Assembly (NCBI RefSeq): GCF_900112615.1
Contig: NZ_FOMK01000003.1
Span: 62,001 to 126,000, forward strand
Direction of reading: 5' to 3'
DNA: 64,000 bases
Source: Chitinophaga sp. CF118
GTDB taxonomy: Bacteria; Bacteroidota; Bacteroidia; Chitinophagales; Chitinophagaceae
Shown: positions 1-8,432 of the stretch, piece by piece
Layout: every line of letters starts with the position of its first letter
Numbering within the stretch: position 1 is the stretch's first letter
Made by a program: the position numbers and the translations under genes
Notes under the pieces: generated by a model
The model's input: the letters and a program-made list of their open reading frames with translations, nothing else
What the model was told of the DNA's origin: nothing
Databases searched by the model: none

Positions 1-2381
1 TTCAAACTCCTGGCAGGATTTCTCAGTGCCGCATTAATCGTTTGCAATACAATCAATATCCCCGTTACAATAGCCAGTATGGCGATCGTTATAATAAATG
101 GCGTAACTGTAATATCAATGCGGTATACGTAATTATTCAGCCATCGCTGCATGATGATATAGGCTACCGGACAGGCAACCAATCCTGCTACTGCAATTAC
201 GACCATGAATTCTTTCACAAAAAGTCCTACAATACCGCTAACCGATGAGCCAAGTACTTTACGTATCCCAATCTCTTTGGTGCGCTTCTGCACACTTAAA
301 GAGATCATGCCGGTTACTCCCAGCAATACTATAATGATGGAGAGGAGTGTAGCGGTATACGCTGCCTGTTTCAACTGTATCTCTGTTTTATACATTTTAG
401 CAAGCCGGTCATCCATGAACTTATATTCAAACGGCGCTCCGGGCATTAACTCAGACCATTTACGCTGTAATGCTGCAATAGAAGATGTGCCTTTGACTTT
501 AAAAGAATAGAAACGGAAGATATTGGAAAGCTTTACATGCAGGAAAATGATAGGTTGCATAGCCTTTTGCATGGATGTAAAGTGAAAATCCTTTGTAACA
601 CCTGCCACTGTAAATATGTTACTTGTCAATTTCATTTTTACCTGACGGCCTATTGCATCTTCCGGGTTTTTCCAGCCCAGTGATCTGGCCAGCGTTTCAT
701 TAATTACAACTTTATTGGTATCAACCGGCTCATTAAAGAACTGACCTCCCGCCATAGGAATGCCATAGGTAGCAGCATAATACTGGTCTGTAGTCAACAT
801 AAAGGAGGCTACGGCAGTATTAGAATCTGACTCTGCTCTATGGATGTTTAAACTGCCTGAGTTATTGCCATCAGGTACTTCGAATGACAGAGTAACATCT
901 TTCACTTCTGGCATGGCTGCAAACTGGTTACGGATACCCTGCATACGGTTGATCCCGGCAGGCGTCCAATCCCTTGGTACCTGTGCAGAAACGATAAAGT
1001 CTTTACTATATCCAAGATCCCTGCTGAAAAAGAGCTGTACCTGTTTCGAAATGATAAAGGCGGCAATGAGTACGATTGCGGCTGTGAAAAACTGAAAGGC
1101 TACCAGAGATTTCCTCAACAGTACATTGTCCTTCACAGTTTTCAGTTTCCCTTTCAATGAATCAACAGATTTCAATGCTGATAATACAAAGGCAGGATAT
1201 AAGCCCGCCGCTAATCCGGTTATAAAAATCAGCAACAAGGGGAATACGATAAAATAGAGCGGAAATGCCGACGGAGCAAGGATCTTAGTATCCAGCAACT
1301 GTCCGAAGGCCGGACTGGCCAATAGATAGATTACAAATGCCAGCAGTGAGGAAAAGCAAACCAGAATAGTGGATTCTATCAGAAATTGCCAGATTAGCTG
1401 TCTTCTCAATCCCCCCAACACTTTGCGTACACCTATTTCTTTCATCCGCGAAGAGGAGCGGCTGACAGACATATTAATGAAGTTGACAACAGCCATCAAT
1501 AGAATGAATAACGCTATTGCTGCTAAGGTATAAAGCATCCGTTTCACAAGGCTATTATCTTTATCAAGATAATAATCCTTTAACGGCACAAAATAAGGTG
1601 TCAGGTTTTCATAGATCTGTGCCGCTGTGTTTTGTTTCAGTAATGCGGCCACCGGCTTTTTAAGATTTTCAGGTTGTACTCCGTCCTGCACTTCTATCAT
1701 CCCTACAATAGCTGTATTAGTCCAGTTGTCCAACGTCCGTCCGAAATAAGATAACGCGCCAAGCGGAAGGAATAATTCGTTTTTATTCTCATCATTCAGA
1801 CTGACTACAGAATTTTTACCATTGATTTGTAGTATGGCCGTAATAAGGAAATCATGCTTTGATCCTGAAAAGCTTTCTATTGTCATGGCTTTTCCTACCA
1901 CATCGGTTTTTCCGAAATACTTTTTAGCCATTTCATCTGTGATCACTATTGAGTATGGATCACGCAGGGCAGTAGTGGCATCTCCATACAATACTTTGAA
2001 TCCGTACATACTCAACAAAGTACTATCGCCAATCTGTAATCCCTCCCGGAAACTTTTTTCACCTACGGTTACGTTGGTGGTAATGCCATCCCAGCGGTAG
2101 TAGTTCTTTACAAGTGTTGGGTATTGCTCTTTTAACGCTTTCGGTAATGCACCTATAGAAGCCAGTTCATATCCCATATTGGGATCTTTCCATTTGCTTT
2201 GAAGGATATAATGTTTGTTCGCGTTTTTCAGGCGGGTATTCACCTGTAGCTCATTCCATACATAAGCCATGATCAGCATGGCAAAAGCAATACCTGTTGC
2301 CAGTCCGGCGATATTCAGCAAAGAATAAAAGCGGTTCTTAAGGATGTTCCGCCAGGCTATCCTGATATAGTTTTGCAGCAT
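1..2381 (-). CDS. MacB/FtsX-type ABC transporter permease, 3' end cut by window
   Basis: Inner-membrane permease of the MacB/FtsX superfamily, which works with an ABC ATPase in export or lipoprotein/antimicrobial handling. Reading the minus strand gives about 793 codons from ATG 2381 without a stop. The protein starts MLQNYIRIAWRNILKN, followed by a first membrane segment, a periplasmic MacB_PCD-like domain, a three-helix FtsX block near the middle (SRMKEIGVRKVLG), a second periplasmic domain, and a final FtsX block with the matching KEIGIRKVLGSS motif. This two-half layout and the length (about 790-800 aa) are usual for Bacteroidota. The last readable residues, NPARSLK, are typical of the extreme C-terminus, so only a few codons are missing. 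No ATPase gene is visible here. Substrate unknown. Confidence 0.9.
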   Translation of the reverse strand, partial: MLQNYIRIAWRNILKNRFYSLLNIAGLATGIAFAMLIMAYVWNELQVNTRLKNANKHYILQSKWKDPNMGYELASIGALPKALKEQYPTLVKNYYRWDGITTNVTVGEKSFREGLQIGDSTLLSMYGFKVLYGDATTALRDPYSIVITDEMAKKYFGKTDVVGKAMTIESFSGSKHDFLITAILQINGKNSVVSLNDENKNELFLPLGALSYFGRTLDNWTNTAIVGMIEVQDGVQPENLKKPVAALLKQNTAAQIYENLTPYFVPLKDYYLDKDNSLVKRMLYTLAAIALFILLMAVVNFINMSVSRSSSRMKEIGVRKVLGGLRRQLIWQFLIESTILVCFSSLLAFVIYLLASPAFGQLLDTKILAPSAFPLYFIVFPLLLIFITGLAAGLYPAFVLSALKSVDSLKGKLKTVKDNVLLRKSLVAFQFFTAAIVLIAAFIISKQVQLFFSRDLGYSKDFIVSAQVPRDWTPAGINRMQGIRNQFAAMPEVKDVTLSFEVPDGNNSGSLNIHRAESDSNTAVASFMLTTDQYYAATYGIPMAGGQFFNEPVDTNKVVINETLARSLGWKNPEDAIGRQVKMKLTSNIFTVAGVTKDFHFTSMQKAMQPIIFLHVKLSNIFRFYSFKVKGTSSIAALQRKWSELMPGAPFEYKFMDDRLAKMYKTEIQLKQAAYTATLLSIIIVLLGVTGMISLSVQKRTKEIGIRKVLGSSVSGIVGLFVKEFMVVIAVAGLVACPVAYIIMQRWLNNYVYRIDITVTPFIITIAILAIVTGILIVLQTINAALRNPARSL

Positions 2382-2497
2382 GTGGGTGATGGGTTTGATG
2401 ACGGGAGGTCTCAAAGAAAATGCCGCTTTTATCAGTATTGATAATGAATGATTTACATTTATGAACTGTCCGCTTTTGATACATGCGGTGTCCAATT

Positions 2498-2950
2498 TTA
2501 TGACCTGATAAGGATATTCAGTTTTTTGTTCAGATCTTTCACTTTCCCGCCAAGTACTGAAAAGAAATCATGATCAAATTTCTCTACTACTTTTATAGCT
2601 TGTTTGGCTACCTTTTTACCTGCATCCAGCATTACTACTGTTTTCGCTCTCGTATCGGTAGCGTGTTCTTTACGGCCAATGAATCCTTTTGCCTGCAACG
2701 TACGCAATACCGTAGAGGTGGTCATCGGATCTATCTTGCTATGATTGGAAATATCAATCTGGGTGACTGTCTCCTGCTGCTGTGATAGCCACATAAGGGA
2801 GGCCATCAGCACAAATTGCGGATGGGTGAGATCCAGTGGGGCAAGGATATTTTTAATTTCCCTTTGCCATAGAGTGGTTACCTGCCACAGGAGAAACCCC
2901 GAACTTTCTTCCGACTTCTCCACGCTGAAAATCTTATCATTTGCTTTCAT
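2498..2950 (-). CDS. MarR-family transcriptional regulator
   Basis: Winged-helix DNA-binding protein of 150 aa, the usual MarR length. The core segment LTHPQFVLMASLMWL, then DISNHSKIDPMTTSTVLRTLQAKGFIGR and a wing with DTRAK, matches the MarR fold; dimerisation helices lie at both ends. MarR proteins usually repress nearby genes until a small ligand binds. It lies 55 bp downstream of the SRPBCC gene in the same direction, so the two are probably co-transcribed. An inverted repeat upstream of that gene (3437-3471) is a plausible autoregulatory operator. Ligand unknown. Confidence 0.88.
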   Translation of the reverse strand: MKANDKIFSVEKSEESSGFLLWQVTTLWQREIKNILAPLDLTHPQFVLMASLMWLSQQQETVTQIDISNHSKIDPMTTSTVLRTLQAKGFIGRKEHATDTRAKTVVMLDAGKKVAKQAIKVVEKFDHDFFSVLGGKVKDLNKKLNILIRS

Positions 2951-3005
2951 GATCTCAAAGAAAAGTAATTTGGGGGCTATTTCAAAAAATATCCCCCAAT
3001 ATAAA

Positions 3006-3428
3006 TCAGTTTAATCTCTTCGCTGCTGCTATCAGGTTCTGCACATCTGCCGCAAATCCTGATACAATGCCTTTCATAACAATCTTGTTCCAGAGGCCGG
3101 ATAATAAACCGGTCATCGTCATGGTAATTGTGACTTTAAGCCCTTCTGGCGTATTTTGATACCAGTGTTCTCCATACATTTTAGCGAGGGGAAATACGGT
3201 AAGATCCTTAAAGTATTCGCCAGTCTTTACTTCTGCCAGTTTGATCTTTACTTTAGGACCACCTTTGGGCTTCAGCAGAAAGGTAGAACCAGGCCTGAAT
3301 TCTCCCTGCAATTCTGAAAATTCAACACTGTCGTCCCAGGATTTCCAGTCATTGATGTTAGACATGATCTGCCACATCTGTTCCCTGGTCACTTCATTGG
3401 TAATAACGGAGTAGGATTGTTGTATCAT
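3006..3428 (-). CDS. SRPBCC (START/Bet v1-like) family protein
   Basis: Small cytosolic protein (140 aa) of the SRPBCC ligand-binding superfamily. It opens with a beta strand and helix typical of the family (VTREQMWQIMSNINDWKSWD), continues with curved-sheet strands, and ends in a long C-terminal helix (GIVSGFAADVQNLIAAAKRLN). Such proteins bind hydrophobic ligands or act as cyclase-like enzymes; no catalytic residue can be assigned. It precedes the MarR gene in a probable two-gene operon. The function is inferred only at superfamily level. Confidence 0.8.
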   Translation of the reverse strand: MIQQSYSVITNEVTREQMWQIMSNINDWKSWDDSVEFSELQGEFRPGSTFLLKPKGGPKVKIKLAEVKTGEYFKDLTVFPLAKMYGEHWYQNTPEGLKVTITMTMTGLLSGLWNKIVMKGIVSGFAADVQNLIAAAKRLN

Positions 3429-3436
3429 AAAAGTAT

Positions 3437-3471
3437 ATTATAAGTGCAAATATAGTAAGTGTACTTATAAT
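3437..3471. promoter_or_regulatory. Inverted repeat, candidate MarR operator
   Basis: ATTATAAGT at 3437-3445 and ACTTATAAT at 3463-3471 form a perfect 9-bp inverted repeat with a 17-bp spacer. A second overlapping palindrome, TAAGT-GT-ACTTA, lies at 3456-3467. The site is 9 bp upstream of the SRPBCC start, where a repressor would cover the promoter. Assignment to the MarR protein two genes away is inference. Confidence 0.5.
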
Positions 3472-3848
3472 AAACTAAATTATTATTTCTGATGATAATG
3501 TTAAACCATTAATAATTGAAGCATAACAAGAAACTGCAACTTGTCCATTTTATATTATTAATACAAGCCCAATAAACAATTGATTAAAAAGGACAATCTG
3601 AATAATATATTATAACTCATTTTTTGAAAACAAAAAAAATAAATTATTGAGAATGGGTTCTATTTTGCAATTGTATTTAACCCATATAATTCTACGTTAT
3701 TATTTATTACCCAAATCCAAATTTATCTTATGTAACCCTTATTTCACTTGTATTTTTATTTTCAGATCCAATGTAAAACCGTAAAGCAGATAAGAAGCCT
3801 TTAATGCACTCAGATAACCTTTAAAACGCGTAAAAGACAGGTGTCTTA
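3472..3848. other. AT-rich intergenic region with two weak regulatory candidates
   Basis: No gene is supported in this very AT-rich divergent region. Two signals stand out. TGG at 3654-3656 followed by TTGCA at 3665-3669 has exact sigma-54 spacing, which would start transcription near 3680; a match this short can occur by chance. AAGACA-GG-TGTCTT at 3834-3847 is a perfect palindrome that ends one base before the aminotransferase ATG, so it could be an operator or a small hairpin over the ribosome-binding region. Confidence 0.3.
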
Positions 3849-5147
3849 ATGGAAACTTATTGCCAGCAAACAGACAGAAATTCCACAACCCTCATTATTA
3901 AACCATTTACCATGTCCAGTAATGTTCATTTTACCAAAGGTAAAGGCATACGCCTTTACACCCCTCAGAATGATGAATATATCGATGCAGTGTCCGGAAC
4001 ATTTAACATCGCATTAGGGTATAGCCACCCGGAATTAGTAGAAGTACTTAAAACACAGTTAGAAGACCTCGTCCATGTTTCCTCCTCCTTTACAGGAGAG
4101 CTCGCACAAAATGTATTAGACAGTATTCTTGATCATGCACCGGAACATATTACCGATGGCTGGATGCGTGATATTATCGGATCTACTGCCAATGAAGGTG
4201 CGGTGAAGATCGCCAACAAGTATAACGGTAAAAATGAAGTCATCAGTTTGTCTATGTCGCACCACGGACAAACACTGTATGCTACCAGCATCTCTGGTAA
4301 CGCTTTTCGCCGGAAATCCTTTTCGAATACTCTTACCACGCAGAATGGAATTGTGCCTGCTCCGTATTGTTACCGTTGCCCATATTCCGCAAAAGGAGCT
4401 CCTGCCTGTGGCTATTTATGTACAGAAGCGATCTACGATTATATTCAGTATTCCAGCTCTGATAATATCTCCTGCATCATCCTTGAACCTATCCTGGGTA
4501 ATGGTGGCAACATCGTTCCTCCGGAAGGATATTTCGAAAGGATCCGCAAGATCTGTGATGAGCTGGATATTGTGCTGATTGCCGACGAAGTGCAAACCGG
4601 CATTGGCAGAACAGGCTATATGTTTGCAAGTGAACATTACAATATCCAGCCCGATATTATCACACTTGCAAAAGGACTTGGCGGTATCGGTATTCCGGCT
4701 GCTGCCATACTCTACAGATCTGAGTTTGCAGTTCTTGAAAAGTTTGAACACTCCTATACATCAGGAGGTAATCTCTTATCACTGGCGGCTACACAGAAAA
4801 CAATGGAAGTAGTTTCCAGAGATGGCTTTCTCGAAAATGTACGTGAAAACGGAACAATCCTTGGTGACCTGCTGAATACACTGAAAGAAAGTTATGGACA
4901 TATCATCGGAGATGTTCGGGGCATCGGTTATATGTGGGGACTGGAAATCGTGGATAAAGACGGTGCTCCCGATGTAGACCTGGCTAACAGGATCATTGAG
5001 TTGGCATTGACTGATCATAAAATGATCCTCAGAGGTTCAAGATACGGGTTCGGAAATGTGGTAAAAGTAAGACCCGCACTCACCGCAACATTAGATGATA
5101 TTGAAGAAATCTGTTCACGTTTAAATAAATTATTCAGCAAATTATGA
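3849..5147 (+). CDS. Class III (GabT-like) PLP aminotransferase
   Basis: Fold-type I PLP enzyme of 432 aa that transfers an amino group to a keto or sugar-type substrate. Residues 243-250 carry the cofactor Asp (IADEVQTG, D246) and 272-279 the Schiff-base Lys (TLAKGLGG, K275). A Cys-rich loop (APYCYRCPYSAKGAPACGYLC, about 171-191) is typical of the 4-aminobutyrate/2-oxoglutarate branch. ATG 3849 is used; M22 (3912) is an alternative and would remove an unconserved leader. It is the first gene of a four-gene operon and overlaps the dehydrogenase by 4 bp. Next to a zinc dehydrogenase, a phosphatase and an exporter it resembles GabT1 of Bacillus azasugar clusters. That role is inference; an aminocyclitol or amino-sugar role is also possible. 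Confidence 0.9.
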   Translation: METYCQQTDRNSTTLIIKPFTMSSNVHFTKGKGIRLYTPQNDEYIDAVSGTFNIALGYSHPELVEVLKTQLEDLVHVSSSFTGELAQNVLDSILDHAPEHITDGWMRDIIGSTANEGAVKIANKYNGKNEVISLSMSHHGQTLYATSISGNAFRRKSFSNTLTTQNGIVPAPYCYRCPYSAKGAPACGYLCTEAIYDYIQYSSSDNISCIILEPILGNGGNIVPPEGYFERIRKICDELDIVLIADEVQTGIGRTGYMFASEHYNIQPDIITLAKGLGGIGIPAAAILYRSEFAVLEKFEHSYTSGGNLLSLAATQKTMEVVSRDGFLENVRENGTILGDLLNTLKESYGHIIGDVRGIGYMWGLEIVDKDGAPDVDLANRIIELALTDHKMILRGSRYGFGNVVKVRPALTATLDDIEEICSRLNKLFSKL

Positions 5148-6166
5148 AAGCAATCGTATATAACAATCCCTGGGATATCAGGATAGAAGAGAAGGAAGAA
5201 CCGGCTATTATCCTACCGGATGAAGTCATCGTGGAAATACGCGCTACCGGAATCTGCGGGACAGACCTCAGCATTATCTCCGGAGAATATCTTGCACGAC
5301 AGCAGGTAATTATCGGTCACGAATCTGCTGGTGTGATAGTTGATAAAGGAAGCGGCGTGGATAATTGTAATCTGGGCGACCGCGTAATCATAGACCCAAC
5401 TTATTATTGCGGATATTGCGATAACTGCCGAAAGGGCCTCCGCAACCATTGCCTGCTGAAAGCGACTACCGAAGCGGGTGTATCTATTGATGGTACTTTC
5501 ACAAAGTATTTCAAAACTACGCAGCGCTTTATCTATCCATTGCAGGATGACATTCCTTTTGAACAAGGGGCTATGTCCGAACCACTGAGTTGTGTATTAA
5601 CGGCCGTGAAAAAGCTGGCAGTTACTCCATTCATGCGGACCGCTATCCTGGGTGGCGGCCCTATCGGTTTGCTGTTCTACATGGCACTTACCCAGCACGG
5701 TATTCAGCAAGGCGTGATCTATGAAACCTCAAAGGACAGGATCCGGCTGATAGAAGAGAACAATGTATTGTCGAAAGGCTGGAAAGTAGAGCCGGCCTTC
5801 ACCCCACAGAAAAATCAATATGATCTGATCATTGATACAACCGGCAGCCTGCTGGAAAAATCTATGCAGGCTATTGCTGACGGTGGTAAAATATCGCTGA
5901 TGGGGTTGCGTAATAACCAGCAGACTATCAACCCCCGCGAAATTGCAGACCGTAGTATCTCTATCATTGGTTCCATCGATTCACAGGATACATTTAAACA
6001 TGCTGTAGATCTGATAAACAGCGGTAGGATGGGACTGGAAAAGATCATTACCAACGAGTACAGCCTGAATGATTTCAGTGCTGCAATTAAAGATCTGGGC
6101 TGTGATCTGGATATCAAACAACGAAACAATAATATTTCAAGCCTTAAATCCGTAATAGTTATATGA
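5144..6166 (+). CDS. Zinc-dependent medium-chain dehydrogenase (GutB/Tdh type)
   Basis: Cytosolic MDR-family alcohol/polyol dehydrogenase of 340 aa. The catalytic zinc site is visible (C38, H59, E60), the structural zinc lobe has four Cys (C89, C92, C95, C103), and the NAD(P)-binding turn is GGGPIGLL. It would oxidise a secondary or primary alcohol of a sugar or cyclitol. Closest by motif to sorbitol, threonine or deoxy-scyllo-inosamine dehydrogenases. It overlaps the aminotransferase and the HAD gene by 4 bp each (ATGA-type junctions), showing tight coupling. In Bacillus azasugar clusters the equivalent enzyme is GutB1. Substrate is not determined by sequence alone. Confidence 0.9.
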   Translation: MKAIVYNNPWDIRIEEKEEPAIILPDEVIVEIRATGICGTDLSIISGEYLARQQVIIGHESAGVIVDKGSGVDNCNLGDRVIIDPTYYCGYCDNCRKGLRNHCLLKATTEAGVSIDGTFTKYFKTTQRFIYPLQDDIPFEQGAMSEPLSCVLTAVKKLAVTPFMRTAILGGGPIGLLFYMALTQHGIQQGVIYETSKDRIRLIEENNVLSKGWKVEPAFTPQKNQYDLIIDTTGSLLEKSMQAIADGGKISLMGLRNNQQTINPREIADRSISIIGSIDSQDTFKHAVDLINSGRMGLEKIITNEYSLNDFSAAIKDLGCDLDIKQRNNNISSLKSVIVI

Positions 6167-6828
6167 AATATATCATCTTCGACATTGACGGTACTTTAAC
6201 AGATACGACGGAAGTAGACGATAAATGCTACACAAAAGCGATTGAAGACGTATTTGGCTTTCACAATTTTGAAACCAACTACGGGCATTATAAGAATACT
6301 ACAGACTCCGGTATCATAGATCAACTCTTCCGCGAAAGGATGGAACGTTCTTATACACCGGAAGAACAACAGCTATTTATCAGTCACTTTTGCTCATTAC
6401 TGGAAGAAGCACATAGAAACGAAAGTATCCGCGAAATAAATAAAGCGGCTAAGGTAATTGAAGTACTTTGTCAGCAGGAACATATCAGCGTCGGACTGGC
6501 AACCGGTGGATGGCGTGAATCTGCATTATTCAAACTCAATTGTGCCGGCATCAATATTGATGGATGTACTGCAGCGTCTTTTGCTCAGGATGCAATGGCC
6601 CGTCACGAGATTATTAGTCATACTATCCGCAGGATGAATGAAGTGCATAATATTGTGCCCGAAAGTATTGTATATGTTGGCGATGGCAACTGGGATTATC
6701 TGGCAACAAAACAACTCGGTATTCAATTCATCGGAATAGAGAATAAAAAGATCGCACATCTTAACGATATTATAAAGATTGCCGACTATGATGAGATCCA
6801 TCAGCATATCGGCGTATATGCAGATTAA
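6163..6828 (+). CDS. HAD-superfamily phosphatase
   Basis: Haloacid-dehalogenase fold hydrolase of 221 aa. Motif I is FDIDGTLTDT (nucleophile D7, acid D9), a helical cap follows (about residues 15-85), motif II is LATGG, and motif IV is VGDGNWDYLATKQLG. The size and cap fit beta-phosphoglucomutase or phosphoglycolate-phosphatase-like enzymes that remove phosphate from small sugar phosphates. It overlaps the dehydrogenase by 4 bp and precedes the exporter by 10 bp. In the operon it would supply the dephosphorylation that Bacillus azasugar clusters do with an unrelated inositol-monophosphatase-type enzyme (YktC1). That functional parallel is inference. Confidence 0.88.
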   Translation: MKYIIFDIDGTLTDTTEVDDKCYTKAIEDVFGFHNFETNYGHYKNTTDSGIIDQLFRERMERSYTPEEQQLFISHFCSLLEEAHRNESIREINKAAKVIEVLCQQEHISVGLATGGWRESALFKLNCAGINIDGCTAASFAQDAMARHEIISHTIRRMNEVHNIVPESIVYVGDGNWDYLATKQLGIQFIGIENKKIAHLNDIIKIADYDEIHQHIGVYAD

Positions 6829-6838
6829 AAGATAATCT

Positions 6839-7981
6839 ATGTTCCCATTGACGATCGACGTAAAACGGTCTTACCGAATTGCGACAAGTATCTTCTTTTT
6901 TATAGCAGGCCTGACTTACTCAAGTTGGGCCTGCCGTATCCATGACATGAAAGCACATTTCGGTCTTAATAATGCAGAACTGGGTAGTGTGCTGTTTGCC
7001 CTGCCCGTCGGACTGATGGTCAGCCTGCCGGTCTCAGGATGGATGGTCACGCGTGCTGGTAGTCGGAGGGTGCTCATTTTCGCAGGACTGCTCTTCCCGT
7101 TCATGCTTTGTATGATCGGGTTAACTACATCTATCTGGCAGCTGGTAATCGTGCTTTTCCTGTTCGGTTTCATGAACAATGTATTTGAAATAGCCATGAA
7201 CACACAGGCAGTAGGCATTGAAGTTCTGTATCAGCGTTCTATCATGGCGTCCTTTCATGGTTTATGGAGTCTGGCTGGCTTTACCGGTGTTGGCATTGGC
7301 ACACTGGCAATCGCAATGAACTGGCCTGTATGGATTCATTTCGTTATAATAGGGATCTTATGCTGGACATTAGTATTCATTTCCTGGAAAAATTTATTAC
7401 CGGAAGATGAACCTTCGGAATCACAACCATTATTCGCAAAACCAGATAGTAACATCCTCAAACTTGGATTGATTGCCTTTGCCAGTTTGGTTACAGAAGG
7501 CACAATGTTCGATTGGAGTGGGGTATATTTTCAAAAGGTAGTCGCAGTGCCGGAGTCTCTGACCACGGCAGGATACATTGCTTTTATGGGAACGATGGCC
7601 GGAGGCCGGTTTGCTGCCGATAGTATTGTTACCCGTTTCGGTGTAAAGCATGTATTGCAGTTCAGTGGAGTTATTAGTACCACCGGATTATTGATGGCGA
7701 TAATTTTCCCCAATATCTATACTGCTACATTGGGATTTCTGATGGTAGGTATCGGGGTATCTTCTGTGGTGCCACTTGTAATAGCGTTGGCAGGGAAGTC
7801 GAAAACCTTGCCGCCAGGAGTAGCTATAGCAGCGGTATCAACGGTAGGCTTCCTGGGCTTCTTATTAGGCCCGCCGGTAATTGGTTTTATAGCAGAGGCT
7901 ATGAACTTAAGATGGTCATTTGCGCTGATTGCGATACTGGGTTTTGGAACTACATTATTGGCATCAAAAATAAAGTCTTAG
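6839..7981 (+). CDS. MFS transporter, probable exporter of the operon product
   Basis: Major facilitator protein of 380 aa with about 12 hydrophobic segments. The loop after helix 2 carries a degenerate family motif (GWMVTRAGSRRVLIFAG), and its counterpart in the second half is GGRFAADSIVTRFG. The sequence resembles the YbjJ/FucP-like group. It is last in the aminotransferase operon, so it is likely to export the amino-sugar-like product or import its precursor. Spacing to the HAD gene is 10 bp. No terminator is apparent downstream. Confidence 0.87.
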   Translation: MFPLTIDVKRSYRIATSIFFFIAGLTYSSWACRIHDMKAHFGLNNAELGSVLFALPVGLMVSLPVSGWMVTRAGSRRVLIFAGLLFPFMLCMIGLTTSIWQLVIVLFLFGFMNNVFEIAMNTQAVGIEVLYQRSIMASFHGLWSLAGFTGVGIGTLAIAMNWPVWIHFVIIGILCWTLVFISWKNLLPEDEPSESQPLFAKPDSNILKLGLIAFASLVTEGTMFDWSGVYFQKVVAVPESLTTAGYIAFMGTMAGGRFAADSIVTRFGVKHVLQFSGVISTTGLLMAIIFPNIYTATLGFLMVGIGVSSVVPLVIALAGKSKTLPPGVAIAAVSTVGFLGFLLGPPVIGFIAEAMNLRWSFALIAILGFGTTLLASKIKS

Positions 7982-8087
7982 AATAACAATCAACTATTTC
8001 GGATAAGAACATTAGAATGAATCTAATGATTAAAATTTGAGTACTTCTCCTCGTTATATTTTCTAAAAGAATAGCTACCTTAGCTTC

Positions 8088-8105
8088 ATTACAAGCCATT
8101 GTAAT
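8088..8105. promoter_or_regulatory. 18-bp palindrome upstream of small ORF
   Basis: ATTACAA-GCCA-TTGTAAT is a perfect 7-bp inverted repeat with a 4-bp centre. It sits 20 bp before the 36-codon ORF at 8126 and could be an operator for it. The binding protein is unknown. Confidence 0.35.
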
Positions 8106-8125
8106 ATTTTAAACCCAGATGTATC

Positions 8126-8236
8126 ATGAGCGCCATAACCTATCCCCAAATTCCTATGGATTACCCTCCAGCAATCCTTCCACGCATTATTTATAGTCCT
8201 CCGGATAATCTGCAGGTTTTTTTTGAAGAAAATTAA
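8126..8236 (+). CDS. Possible 36-aa Pro/Tyr-rich peptide
   Basis: A short frame from ATG 8126 to TAA 8234-8236 encodes a peptide that starts MSAITYPQIPMDYPPAIL and ends DNLQVFFEEN. It is unusually rich in Pro (7 of 36) and Tyr, has no membrane segment, and no family is recognised. It lies in the gap between the MFS gene and the LuxR-type regulator, behind a palindrome. It could be a small regulatory or secreted peptide, a modified-peptide precursor, or a chance ORF; no ribosome-binding site decides it. Conservation in related genomes would settle the question. Confidence 0.28.
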   Translation: MSAITYPQIPMDYPPAILPRIIYSPPDNLQVFFEEN

Positions 8237-8313
8237 AATATTTCCTGCTTTTGCACATTGAACTTTATTTCCCTTTAAGCGTCTCTAGCTTTAACTGATA
8301 TTCATGTCCCATA

Positions 8314-8373
8314 GGCGCAATATTATTGTGCCAGACAGATTTTATTTTATAAAGGATAGTAACACGGTGTTAC
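8314..8373. promoter_or_regulatory. Two palindromes in front of the LuxR-type regulator
   Basis: A 19-bp near-palindrome GGCGCAATATTATTGTGCC (one mismatched pair) lies at 8314-8332. A perfect 15-bp palindrome GTAACAC-G-GTGTTAC lies at 8359-8373, 60 bp before the regulator start. Both are plausible regulator-binding sites. No clear promoter box was identified between them. Confidence 0.4.
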
Positions 8374-8432
8374 AATGTCCTGGCAGGGTTAGCCCCTATA
8401 TACCCCTAAGGAATTTATTCTAACTTATTTAT

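Noticed and set aside
3654..3669. Firm sigma-54 promoter call for the aminotransferase operon
   Set aside because: Spacing is right, but C4 and A5 of the -24 box are missing, no activator gene or enhancer repeat is near, and one such match is expected by chance in the window; kept only as a weak note.
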